The position numbers were made by a program, and so were the translations under genes. Below the pieces are notes generated by a model. That model saw nothing but the letters and a program-made list of their open reading frames with translations, did not search any database and was not told the DNA's origin. Positions 34,071 through 44,287 of a stretch of DNA of 64,000 nucleotides are shown here, piece by piece. Numbering within the stretch: position 1 is the stretch's first letter; the number at the start of each line of letters is the position of its first letter. Source of the DNA: Myxococcales bacterium 68-20 (GTDB lineage: Bacteria > Myxococcota_A > Polyangia > Polyangiales > Polyangiaceae); the NCBI GenBank assembly GCA_001899635.1, contig MKVQ01000004.1, positions 252,023 through 316,022 of the forward strand, in the 5' to 3' direction.

Positions 34071-35660
34071 ATGTTGCAGGGTAAACGCGCCACGCTCGCT
34101 CGAATCATGGGGCCGGTCGGTCTCGTCGTCATGGCGTCGTGCAGCAGCGGTCCCGACACGGCGCCCGCCATCGATTCCCCGTCGACGACAGGCGGGGTCG
34201 CGAGCGCCCTCTCCTCGAGCGCCGTCAAAGCGGGCGTGCCGCGCGATCTCCTCCTCGCGATCGCGAAGGTCGAAGACGGCCTCTCCCTTCCGGCGAAGCG
34301 GCTCGAGCTCGACGTCGACAACGAGGTGCCCGCCGCGGGTCCCCTGCAGCTCCGGCGCGGCAAGCTCGATACGCTCCGGCGCGGCGCAGAGCTCACGGGC
34401 GCGACGGAGCTCGAGCTCCGGATCGATGCCGACCTCGCGCTCGAGGCCGGAGCGCTCGTGCTCGCGGAGCTCGGCGCCAGGACCGGCGCGCGATCCGACG
34501 ACCTCGCATCGTGGAACGAGGCGATCGAGGAGATGAGCGGCTTCGCCGACGACGCGCACCGCGAGCACTACGCGCACCAGGTCTTCGCTACCCTCGCGCG
34601 TGGCGGACGGTTCGAGGCCCGCGACGGCGAGATCGTCGTGCTGCCGCCGCATGATCTTCCACCGTCGCTCACGCTCGACGTCTCGCAGAAGCTCCGGGCC
34701 CTCGCCGACAAGGCGGAGTACGACGGTGCCGAGTGGATCCCGACGAGCTGCACCAACAAGTGCACGCCCGGTCGCGGTGAGTTCGAGGTCGAGCTCGTCG
34801 TCGTCCACGACACGGAGGGCAACTGGAACGCCAGCGTCGCCACCCTCCAGAACGATCCGAACAAGAGCGTCCAGTACATCATCGACACGAATGGCCGCGT
34901 CGGGCAGTTCGTGACCGAGGACACGACCGCGTGGCACGCGGGCAACTTCAACTTCAACCAGCGAAGCATCGGCATCGAGCACGTCGGCTACGCGACGAAG
35001 CCGTTCGACGAGGCCGAATACGCCGCGAGCGCGAAGCTCGTCGACTACCTCGCCAAGAAGTACGGCATCCCGCGCGATCGCGCCCACATCATCGGGCACG
35101 ATCAGATCCCGAACGGGAACCGGGTCGCGCTCTCGTCCCCGCCGTGCTCCCTGTCGCCGAAAGAGTGCCAGTCGAACCCGAACTACGGCGGCGCGTCCAA
35201 GCACACCGACCCTGGCATCTGGGAGTGGCCGACGTACATGGCGCGCTTCGGCGGCAGCGCGAAGTGCAACGACGTCACCGAGCTCTGGACCTGCTCGCAC
35301 GACAGGACGAAGGCGTTCCGGTGTGCCGGAGCAGAAGAAGTGGAGCTCGAGAACTGCAACGGGGCCGGCGCGTGCGAGCCCGGAAGCGACGAGAACAGCG
35401 ACGCCGTCTGCCATGTCGCGCCGGCATCCGAGGCTCCGCCTCCTCCCGCGCCGCCCGCCGCGCCGGAGCCGGCCAAGTCCTCCTCGGGCTTCCTCGAAGC
35501 GACCGGCGACTCCACACCACCCCGCGCGGATACCGGCTGCTCGGTCGGTCCCGCGTCGAGCCCGAACGGCTGGCTCGGCGCTGTCGGGCTCGGTTGCACG
35601 GTCGCGCTCGTCCTCCGCCGCCGCCCGCGCCGCGACGAAGCCACTCCGCGAGCCAGCTGA
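34071..35660 (+). CDS. N-acetylmuramoyl-L-alanine amidase with MYXO-CTERM-like tail
   Basis: 529 residues from ATG 34071; the signal peptide ends in M-A-S-C, a possible lipobox. Residues about 50-190 look like a worn lytic-transglycosylase-type helical domain (L-L-L-A-I-A-K-V-E-D-G-L, A-A-G-P-L-Q-L). The amidase_2 domain follows with zinc ligands H246 (V-V-V-H-D-T-E-G) and H378 (K-H-T-D-P-G, with D380), and catalytic E303 (I-G-I-E-H-V-G). A Cys-rich module, a Pro-rich linker and a C-terminal D-T-G-C-S ... hydrophobic segment ... R-R-R-P-R-R match MYXO-CTERM sorting tails. It cleaves the amide bond between peptide and glycan in peptidoglycan, for cell-wall remodelling or prey lysis. Confidence 0.88.
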   Translation: MLQGKRATLARIMGPVGLVVMASCSSGPDTAPAIDSPSTTGGVASALSSSAVKAGVPRDLLLAIAKVEDGLSLPAKRLELDVDNEVPAAGPLQLRRGKLDTLRRGAELTGATELELRIDADLALEAGALVLAELGARTGARSDDLASWNEAIEEMSGFADDAHREHYAHQVFATLARGGRFEARDGEIVVLPPHDLPPSLTLDVSQKLRALADKAEYDGAEWIPTSCTNKCTPGRGEFEVELVVVHDTEGNWNASVATLQNDPNKSVQYIIDTNGRVGQFVTEDTTAWHAGNFNFNQRSIGIEHVGYATKPFDEAEYAASAKLVDYLAKKYGIPRDRAHIIGHDQIPNGNRVALSSPPCSLSPKECQSNPNYGGASKHTDPGIWEWPTYMARFGGSAKCNDVTELWTCSHDRTKAFRCAGAEEVELENCNGAGACEPGSDENSDAVCHVAPASEAPPPPAPPAAPEPAKSSSGFLEATGDSTPPRADTGCSVGPASSPNGWLGAVGLGCTVALVLRRRPRRDEATPRAS

Positions 35661-35720
35661 ACCGCCATCTCGACGCCGCTCGACGGGTTACGCCGCGTCG
35701 TGCGATGATTCTCGAGTCAT

Positions 35721-37055
<1,335 letters not shown>

Positions 37056-37065
37056 GCGAGCCCTC

Positions 37066-37108
37066 GAGCGCGACGGTCCCGACGAGCACGCTGTACTCGG
37101 TCATGAAC
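37066..37108 (-). pseudogene. Remnant of a Flp-like pilin gene
   Basis: The minus strand reads M-T-E-Y-S-V-L-V-G-T-V-A-L from an ATG at about 37105. The same 43 bases occur, with about two mismatches, in the intact pilin gene at 51.86-51.89 kb. The sequence then diverges and runs into the end of the PP2C-CNB gene. The frame before the ATG is shifted relative to the intact gene. Nothing else was recognised in the 252-base gap 37056-37307. Confidence 0.7.
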
Positions 37109-37307
37109 CGCACCGCCCGCGTGCCGGAGCGACAAGCGCGCATTGCACGTCACGACCAACGAAAGCGCATCGCGTAGATCTCCGCACGGTAGCGTTCGTC
37201 TTCGCGCGGAAGGCGGCCCCGAACGGCGGGAACGACCGAGGTGGTTGCGCTGCTCGAGAAGAGCGGCTGACGCGGCCCCGCCCGGCGCGATCAGGGCCAC
37301 GAGCGGC

Positions 37308-38234
37308 TCACTGCGCGCCCAGAATCTCGACGCAACGCATGGAGAGCAGCTGCAGCAACGTCTGCTCGAGGCCGGACGCCCCCAAGCCCCCGTCGGCGTG
37401 GGGATCGACGGTGACGCGTACGGCCTCGAGCTCGGCCGCGGTAATCCGACCATCACGGTCTCGATCGGCCGCCGCGATATCCTGAAAAAGAAGCCGATCT
37501 CGATCCATGAAGAGCGCTTCGGCGACGACGGGACGAGGGACGACCGTGAGCTCGTTGGCGCGCACGTCGACCCTCGGCTGTTCGGCCGCTGCGTCGCCGA
37601 GGTCGACTCTCCGCAGCGCGAGATCGAGGCGGACCACGACGCCGTCTTTCTCCCCCGTCGCGATGAAGACGACCGACGGCCCAACCTCGCCGGCCCCTCG
37701 GTGTCGGGGGCTGTCGCCTGGACCGGGGCTACTGGGCGACTCCTCGATTGAACCGGAGCCATTGGACGAGCCATCCGCATTCAGACCATCCGCAGGGCGC
37801 CTGAAACGATCGGCGAGGACCGGCGCGACGCCGAGGTCGGACCTGTTTTCGGTATCAGCGAATTCCTGCAGGCGGATGCTGAGGCGGGTCCGACCTACCG
37901 GAATGGCGGGGACGAAGAGGTCCTCGACGCTCGACGCATTCCACAGGTAGCGCCAGGATGAGTAAGAGTAAGAGCTGTCCCCCTCCACGTTGAGGTACGC
38001 CATCAGCGCGATGGCCTCGAAGCGCACGGTCCAGCCATCGTCCGTCACGAACGGCTCGCCGCGTGACGCGGCGGAGGGTTCGGTACGAAACCCCGCAGCG
38101 CCCCTCGGAGGGAGCTCTTCGGCGGCAGGAACGCACGAAGTGGATGCCATCCATGCCACGCATGCGAGCGCGAGCCCGGAAAGACGCGTTCGCCCCAAGA
38201 GCCCCGCGAATCTCGGCGAGCGCCGCCAGCTCAT
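37308..38234 (-). CDS. Lipoprotein with EF-hand-like calcium loop
   Basis: 308 residues; ATG 38234 overlaps the stop of the TonB-dependent receptor (ATGA), so the two are coupled. Lipobox near M-A-S-T-S-C (Cys34). The protein ends with D-R-D-R-D-G-R-I-T-A-A-E-L, a good fit to an EF-hand Ca-binding loop. A middle beta-rich part has A-L-M-A-Y-L-N-V-E-G and a Gly/Ser-rich stretch (G-S-S-N-G-S-G-S). No family was recognised. As the partner of an outer-membrane receptor it may be a surface-exposed or periplasmic substrate-binding protein, perhaps needing calcium. This role is inferred from the operon. Confidence 0.75.
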   Translation of the reverse strand: MSWRRSPRFAGLLGRTRLSGLALACVAWMASTSCVPAAEELPPRGAAGFRTEPSAASRGEPFVTDDGWTVRFEAIALMAYLNVEGDSSYSYSSWRYLWNASSVEDLFVPAIPVGRTRLSIRLQEFADTENRSDLGVAPVLADRFRRPADGLNADGSSNGSGSIEESPSSPGPGDSPRHRGAGEVGPSVVFIATGEKDGVVVRLDLALRRVDLGDAAAEQPRVDVRANELTVVPRPVVAEALFMDRDRLLFQDIAAADRDRDGRITAAELEAVRVTVDPHADGGLGASGLEQTLLQLLSMRCVEILGAQ

Positions 38235-40598
38235 AGTCCCGCCTCCACGCCCAAACTCGGAACGATGATCGGGCCGATGCTCTGATTGGAGCACCCGACG
38301 CCTTCTTCGCAACGAGTCCCGATGACGTCCTTCGAGCCAGTCACGTTGAGTCCTTCGAGGACGAGCGAGATCCATCGCTCCTTCTGCAGCGTCCAGCGCT
38401 TCTCGAGCCGCGCCTCGATCCGGTAGAAGGCCGGCAGTCGTCCACCGCCCGTGAGGCCGTCCGCGCTTTGCTTGGGCCATCCTCCGTAGGTGAGAAGGCG
38501 CGTCGACGCGCGCCATCCGCGCCCGAGGTCGGCCACCCCGCCGATCTGAAACACGTAGGTTCGGTCGAACGGACTCACGGACCTCGGCTCGGTCAGCGTC
38601 GCCCCGATCTCGGCGCGCGCGAGCGTGAAGCTCGAGAACGCCGAGAAGCGCTCGCTCAGCTTGCGGGAGAGAAAGGTCTCGAGGCCATACGCCTGCGTCG
38701 GGGAGCTCGCCGCAATTTGCGTGTCGTTGAGGTCCATGCTCTCGCCGTTTCGCGAGAAGTCGCGGAGGTTGAAGTAGCTATGGTGAAAGCCCACCGCTCT
38801 CAGCGAGAAGCGGAGCGGAAGCTGGAGCTCGGCGCCGGCGCTCTTCTGATATGCGAACGCCAAACCGCCCGGCAACCCCCGGTAGCCGACGGCAGGAACG
38901 GGAATCGCAAATGCGGGCGCCTGAGGGGCAATCCCCATCGCCGCGAGAAATGCCACCTTGCGTGCCACCGGGATGCGCGCGGAAACCCGCGGGCTCGGTC
39001 CGAGTGCGGATTTGCCCGCGCTCGTGAACGCGTCGCCGCGCAGCGTGCCCGTGATCTCCCAGCCCGGGTAGGGGCGGTAGACCGCGGATGCCCACGCGCC
39101 GCTCACCGTCTCCACACGCGGAGCAAAGAGCGTCACGGCCTGTTCATAGTCCCTGGGACGCACGGCGTAGCGGTTGGGCAGATCTCCCGTGTAATTCTCC
39201 GCCTGGAGGTCGACACCGATCTCGACGTCGAGCTTCGGGCCGAGCGGCCACCCGTGGCGACCGCGCACGCCGGTCAATATCGATTGAGCGAAGCGAGACC
39301 CCTCGAGGCGTGAGCGATCGAACCCGAGCGTCGCCGCAACGCGGCTCGTCGAGCCGTCGGCGCCGCGGCGATCGAACCTCATGTCGACGCGATGAAACTC
39401 GGACGCGAAAAACACCTGTTCGACCCCGTCTTCGACCTGCGAGGCGTAGTCGAACGAACCGAACGTGAGGATTGACGCGCGCCAGCGCTCGTCGAGCTGG
39501 TAGCTCGCGCGCGCGTTGTAGTCTCGGTAGTCGATCGTGAGGCCCGGCACGAAGAGCGACAAGAGCCCCGCCGTATACGAATACCGCCCTCCGATTCCCA
39601 CGGTCGCGCGGCCGTTGGCGAACGGCGTCTCGACGTAGGCGCCCGCGTCGTAGAGGCGGATTTGCGCTTCGCCGAGGAGCGCGCCATCGGGATCGCGCGT
39701 CTGCCCGGCGACGATGCCGCCCGCGAATCGACCGAAGCGCGCGGGGAACGCCGCGGGGTGCAGCGACACCTCTTCGAGGAGCGCCGGCTGCACGACGCCC
39801 GGGCCGAGCCCAAAGTGGAAGAGATAGGGGACGCGGACTTCGTCGATGTAGTAGCCGACGGCCGAGGGAGGCGCGCCACGGATGTAGAAATACGGAAGAC
39901 CCGAGACGATCGGAACGACCCCGGGCAAGACGTCGATGGCGCGGAAGGGGTCGCCGAACGCTCCGGGCAGAACGCGCACCTCGGCGCGTCCCAAGCGATG
40001 CTCGGTCGGAGACTGCGTCTCTCGACGACCGCTGACGCGCACCTCCTCGATCTCTTCCCGAGCCGCGGGAGCCGCTTCTGGCGACGCGCCCGGATTCCCG
40101 CCGTCGCCCGCAGCGGCCGGCGAGCCGTCGTCGACGGCGGGAGCATGCGTGTCTTGCGGAGGACTGAACGCGACTACCGCTCGAATGCGCGCGCGAAGTG
40201 GCTTTCCCGCGCGCGACGCAGGCGTGAATCGGTAGGTGCGCACGGCATCGACGGCGGCAGCTTCGAAGGGCCCTCCACTGTCGATGACCTTGACGTCTCC
40301 GACCGTCCCGTCGGCCTCAACGACCAACTCGACGAGTACGGACGCCGACTCCGTTGCGCCTTCCGGATACCGAGGCTCTTCGCGTCGAGACGAGCACCGG
40401 AGGAACGACTTCGTTCGAAGCGGCCGGCGGCGTCGAAGAGGGCGAGGGCGTCGCGGGCGTCGAAGACGACGGCTCGTCGGCGCGCGCGACGCGAACGACA
40501 CCGAGAGGCGGGCTTGCGAGGGCGCCGAAGACGGTGACGGTGGCGGCGCCGCAGACAGCCACCGTGCAAAGCCATCGGGAGTGCTGTCGGGAGCCCAT
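38231..40598 (-). CDS. TonB-dependent receptor with N-terminal TonB-C-like domain, interrupted by a frameshift
   Basis: Translation from ATG 40598 gives a signal peptide (W-L-C-T-V-A-V-C-G-A-A-T-V-T-V-F) and a Pro/Ser linker to V-V-P-P-V-L-V-S-T. The frame then changes at about 40382: one extra base (or two missing) puts the rest, E-E-P-R-Y-P-E-G onward, in another frame. The rest has a TonB C-terminal-like domain (L-V-E-L-V-V-E-A-D-G-T-V-G), a plug (I-D-V-L-P-G-V-V-P, Y-F-Y-I-R-G-A) and a large beta-barrel to the C-terminus. It would import a nutrient or metal complex across the outer membrane. The shift could be a real mutation, programmed, or a sequencing error. Confidence 0.82.
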
Positions 40599-41011
40599 CG
40601 GGAGCGTCGCCGCGCGAGGTCGTGCAGCAGGGCGAACCGGTATAGCATCCCGACGACGTCCACAACGCGCGCTCTACGACTTCCGCCGCCTCAAACTCCG
40701 CAGTAGCGAATCGAGATTCATGCGTTCGTCGCGACGTGGGCTCAGGGCGCGACTGCTTCGCTCCGGAGCTCGATGGGCGCGCGGCCGACTTCACCGAGCG
40801 AATCGCCCATCGAAGACGCCGCTCCCAGCGCGCTTGTCGCCGATACCCGACACCGCGGCGCGCGCCGTGTCGACGGCCGTGAGGGCACGGGCAAGCGCGA
40901 CCACATCGTCTTCGCTCGCCGGTCGACCATCGTGAGCACGGCATCGGCCGCGCTTGGCGCGAGTGCACCCCGCTTGCATCCTTCGTATCGCGAAGCGCTT
41001 CGAGCGCGGGC

Positions 41012-41106
41012 CCGCCGCGTCGACTTCTTCGAGAGCCTCCGCACCGAGCACGAGATCGCGGTGAAGATGCTCTGGCAGTTCCTCGGCGTCCTCGCCGAGC
41101 GCCTCG
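41012..41106 (+). pseudogene. Left fragment of the PP2C-CNB gene 3' end
   Basis: About 95 bases match 36831-36925 of the intact gene with only a few mismatches, reading R-V-D-F-F-E-S-L-R-T-E-H-E-I-A then V-K-M-L-W-Q-F-L-G-V-L-A-E-R-L. The intact gene has I for S and D for E at two of these positions. The match stops at 41106, directly before the module III flank. Confidence 0.85.
41082..41106 (+). repeat. 25-bp direct repeat, left flank of module III
   Basis: Begins CTCGGCGTCCTC and ends GCCGAGCGCCTCG. It matches 50594-50618 at 23 of 25 positions. Both copies share a G (GCCGAG) where the intact PP2C-CNB gene has T (GCCGAT), so they come from the same diverged copy. Confidence 0.8.
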
Positions 41107-41159
41107 GCCGGACCAGCGCCGGTCACCCCTCACCGCCCCCGCCCGCGCGGCGCGCTCCT

Positions 41160-42953
41160 TCACTTCACGACGACGAGCGGCGTGTCGACGAGCTTCCGGA
41201 TGGCCATGCCGCCGGGATAGGCGTAGCTCGCAGCGTGTCCCCACCCCCACAGCGTGGCGGAGAACGCTCCCTCGCTCTTCATGCGCTGAAGGCCGGTAAC
41301 GCACTGCCTATCTCCGAACGTGTCGCCCGGGCCGAAGCCGCGCGACAGGTCCACGCGCGCGTATTCGTATTCGCCGCGCGAGTCGACGGGAAGGAACGTC
41401 GGTAGATTCCCGGCGCACTCGAGCCATACGTCCTTGAATGCGCCGTTCGTCTTCTTTCGCACGATGACGAGCGAGTGCTCGGGGTACGTGCTGTCGGCGT
41501 AGAAGCTGTACGAGTTCAGAAACTGCCCACCGGGGACGACGTTGACGAAGTCCGGATCTCCCCGTAGTGCATACGGCGGTGAGTCCGGCGGCTCACCGCC
41601 CGAGCCGGACATGTGGATCCCGAGATAGAACGGATGTTCGGCGTCGCGCGATCGGACGACGAACGGCTCGTCTGCGTTCGCACGGAAAACCGCCAGCTCC
41701 CCGGCAGCCATCGTCAGCGGAGCTCCGGCGGGCTTGACGGGATCGTAGTCGAGCTCGGTCCCGTCGCGTGCCGCCACCATGCGATACCAGACGATCTCCT
41801 CCATTCCCGGCACGCGCGCTCGATAGCCCACGCCGACATACTCCGATCCCCACTGCTCGTAGGGCGGAACCTGCTGGGCGAGGATGTCACAGGTCCCCAC
41901 CCTCGACGGGAGAAACGAGCAGCTGTTCCCGCCGACGGTCACAGTCGGTTTGTTCGAGAGTAGGAGGCTGCCGGTGAGCTCTTGGGACTGGACGATCTGC
42001 GCGAATTGCCCCTTCGAGAGCATGATCTTCGTTGGTGCACCGGCAGCACCTCCCTTGAAACCGATGCCGTTCGAGACGTCTACCTTCCCGATGAGCGTCA
42101 GCTCGGTATCGTCCTCCGACGCGTAGATCTGCGTCGCAGGCTGACCAAAGTTGTCCTCCCAGCCGTCGACGATGACATGTTCCTTCGCCCACGCGCTCAC
42201 CGGAAAGACGAGGGTCGCGGACGGGACATAGCTCGCCGCGCCGCCGTAGGGAAAAATCGACGTAAGCGCGACAGGGACATTGCTCTTCAAGTGAAAAGCA
42301 TCGCCAATGGCGGAGCCGAAGGTAGCGAAGTCCTCTTGCACCGCAGGCTTCACGTCGAGGGGACAGCTTATGTAGAATAGCTTCTCCGTGATCGTGCGCT
42401 GCTTCGTCGGGTCACGATCCGAGACGAAGAGAATGGCGCTCTCGCCGGGGGCGATCGGGCCGTTGAGAGGCTCGAGAGCCGTGCTCCCCGAAACCGCACG
42501 ATAGAGCGCGTGCGTGATATCGAGCTCCTTGCCGGCGCGCTCCAACGAAAGCGTCACCGGCTGATTCGAGCTGTTGACGACGAACGTCGCGTGGCACGAC
42601 TGCAGGACGAAGGGGTCGAAGCGTGGACTGGCGAAGTAGAAGTCGCACCCGTTGGAGCTTCGGTCCGCGGCCGCAGCCGCGCACGGCTCCTGGCACTTCG
42701 CCGCGCCGCATGCAAGCTGGTCGGGACACGTCTCCACGACCTCGCCCGTGCATGACCGCACGATCGACCGACCGTCGAGCGAGCACTGGAGGAGGCAAGG
42801 CGGCAGCTCGCCGGCATCATCCCCAACCGCCAGCTCCCCCGGCGGTGTGAAACCTCCTCGATCGCTGGCGCACGCGGCGATGGCGGAGGCGGCGAAGCTC
42901 GCGCCCAGCGCGGCGAACGCGATCTTTGAGGAGAACTCGGCGCGTCGTCTCAT
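41160..42953 (-). CDS. IgGFc-binding-like lipoprotein, module III
   Basis: 597 residues; ATG 42953 overlaps the RCC1 stop (ATGA). Lipobox Cys28 (A-S-A-I-A-A-C-A-S). The Cys-rich neck is kept (C-L-L-Q-C-S-L-D-G, C-P-D-Q-L-A-C-G-A-A-K-C) but the large domain differs clearly from modules I and II (C-D-F-Y-F-A-S-P-R-F in place of C-S-F-W-T-L-P). Shared landmarks remain: S-I-F-P-Y-G-G-A-A-S-Y, E-D-D-T-E-L-T, Q-W-G-S-E-Y, G-D-P-D-F-V-N-V-V-P, Y-A-Y-P-G-G-M. It may bind a different partner while keeping the same fold. Confidence 0.85.
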   Translation of the reverse strand: MRRRAEFSSKIAFAALGASFAASAIAACASDRGGFTPPGELAVGDDAGELPPCLLQCSLDGRSIVRSCTGEVVETCPDQLACGAAKCQEPCAAAAADRSSNGCDFYFASPRFDPFVLQSCHATFVVNSSNQPVTLSLERAGKELDITHALYRAVSGSTALEPLNGPIAPGESAILFVSDRDPTKQRTITEKLFYISCPLDVKPAVQEDFATFGSAIGDAFHLKSNVPVALTSIFPYGGAASYVPSATLVFPVSAWAKEHVIVDGWEDNFGQPATQIYASEDDTELTLIGKVDVSNGIGFKGGAAGAPTKIMLSKGQFAQIVQSQELTGSLLLSNKPTVTVGGNSCSFLPSRVGTCDILAQQVPPYEQWGSEYVGVGYRARVPGMEEIVWYRMVAARDGTELDYDPVKPAGAPLTMAAGELAVFRANADEPFVVRSRDAEHPFYLGIHMSGSGGEPPDSPPYALRGDPDFVNVVPGGQFLNSYSFYADSTYPEHSLVIVRKKTNGAFKDVWLECAGNLPTFLPVDSRGEYEYARVDLSRGFGPGDTFGDRQCVTGLQRMKSEGAFSATLWGWGHAASYAYPGGMAIRKLVDTPLVVVK

Positions 42954-44287
42954 GGCAGCTTCACCTCCACGGGAGTCACCACCGAGCCCCTCGGCAATCC
43001 GGCGCCGAGCTGCCCATACGAGTTGGTTCCCCAGCAATACACTTTGCCGTTGGTCAAAATGGCACACGTCGAATAGGGCATGATCTTCACCTCGGCTGCC
43101 GACGCCGGAAGCTCCTGAACCCGCACAGCAGCAAGGGCAAACTCCTTGGTGCCGTCGCCTGCCTGACCGGCGTTGTTGAGGCCCCAGCAATAGAGCTCGC
43201 CGCTCACCGACGTCGCGCACCAGCGGTGTCTTTCGTAGACAGTGCGGCCGCTGTCATCTACCAACCGCGACGCGCTCGTCGCAATGCGAGTGATGGGCTC
43301 GGGCGTATCGACCGCGGCAGGCAGCGCGCGTTGGAGTCGATGGGGGTTCTGGGGCAGGCCCACCCGGTCCGCCTCTCCCCAACACCACCCAACACCGTTC
43401 GCGACGGCGCACGACTCCCTATCGATGGTGTCGATCATCGTGACGTGTTCGAGCGAGATGGGACTCGGCCATGGATCGACGTCGAACGGCGTCGCTCGTC
43501 CAACACCAGGGGTGTACCCCCAGCTCAAGATCCGGCCGTCTTCGTACAATGCGAATGCGCTGGCACCGAGCGTCACGCTCTTCACTCCAGCCGGAAGCTC
43601 GACCTTGCGCGGGGCGACGAAAGCGCCCACGACGTCCGGTCCAATCAGGGAGAGGCCATTCGATCCCCAGCAGACGACACTCTTGTCGATCAGAATCGCG
43701 CACGCCGTTGCCAGGCTGACGGCGACCTTCTCGGCAGGCCCCGGGAGGTTGATACGTACCGGGCTCGCCGTGATACTGGTGGCCGAAACCTCATTCTCGA
43801 TGAACGGACCTCTCCCCCAGCACCAGACGACGCCGTCGCTGGTGACTGCACACGTGTGGTCAATGGACGTGATCCCGGTGAGGCCCGGTACACGAACGGC
43901 AACTGCGCTCGCCGGCCCACTGGTTTCGCCTTGTCCAAGCTGGCCCGCCGAGTTGCCCCCCCAGCAGGCAACCGTGCCGTCGGACAGGAGCGCGCAATAT
44001 CCCTCCTCGTCGAAGGCCCCCCCCGGCGTCGTCGAGAGCGCAACGGCGCACGGAGGACTTTCGCACTGGATCGGCAGGGGCGCGGCGTCGACGACGGCAG
44101 CGTCCTTCGTTCCCGCGTCGACGACCCCTTCTGCGATGGCGCTGTCGTTCGACGAGTCGCTCGAAGCGTCGAATGCCTCCTCCGTCCCGAGGGGTCGACC
44201 GCTGCTCGAACAACTCGTCGGGGAGACGGCGAGCACCGGAAGGCTCGCGAGGAGTGCCCGTTCAAGGAGTCGTCTTGTGGTACGCAT
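42950..44287 (-). CDS. RCC1-repeat propeller lipoprotein, module III
   Basis: 445 residues from ATG 44287 behind GGAG. It overlaps the end of protein A by 26 bases, unlike the four-base overlaps in the other modules. Lipobox Cys26 (S-P-T-S-C-S-S-S-G). Seven repeats are visible, from V-A-C-W-G-G-N-S-A-G-Q-L-G to V-Y-C-W-G-T-N-S-Y-G-Q-L-G, but several in the middle have lost the L-G ending (V-W-C-W-G-R-G-P, I-L-S-W-G-Y-T-P). Blade number is thus kept despite sequence drift. Confidence 0.86.
   Translation of the reverse strand: MRTTRRLLERALLASLPVLAVSPTSCSSSGRPLGTEEAFDASSDSSNDSAIAEGVVDAGTKDAAVVDAAPLPIQCESPPCAVALSTTPGGAFDEEGYCALLSDGTVACWGGNSAGQLGQGETSGPASAVAVRVPGLTGITSIDHTCAVTSDGVVWCWGRGPFIENEVSATSITASPVRINLPGPAEKVAVSLATACAILIDKSVVCWGSNGLSLIGPDVVGAFVAPRKVELPAGVKSVTLGASAFALYEDGRILSWGYTPGVGRATPFDVDPWPSPISLEHVTMIDTIDRESCAVANGVGWCWGEADRVGLPQNPHRLQRALPAAVDTPEPITRIATSASRLVDDSGRTVYERHRWCATSVSGELYCWGLNNAGQAGDGTKEFALAAVRVQELPASAAEVKIMPYSTCAILTNGKVYCWGTNSYGQLGAGLPRGSVVTPVEVKLP

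Larger units (their letters stand above)
40599..41159. other. 561-bp gene graveyard left of module III
   Basis: No intact gene. The minus strand at about 40742-40960 shows broken coding-like sequence in two frames (L-A-P-S-A-A-D-A-V-L-T-M-V-D, then S-E-D-D-V-V-A-L-A-R-A-L-T-A-V-D), as expected of a decayed gene. The plus strand at 41012-41106 holds a fragment of the PP2C-CNB gene. Bases 41107-41159 hold nothing recognised before the stop of module III. Confidence 0.55.

Noticed and set aside
40773-41405. Plus-strand open frame containing the PP2C-CNB fragment as a real gene
   Set aside because: Only about 32 residues match PP2C-CNB; the rest is antisense to other sequence, including the end of the IgGFc-like gene.
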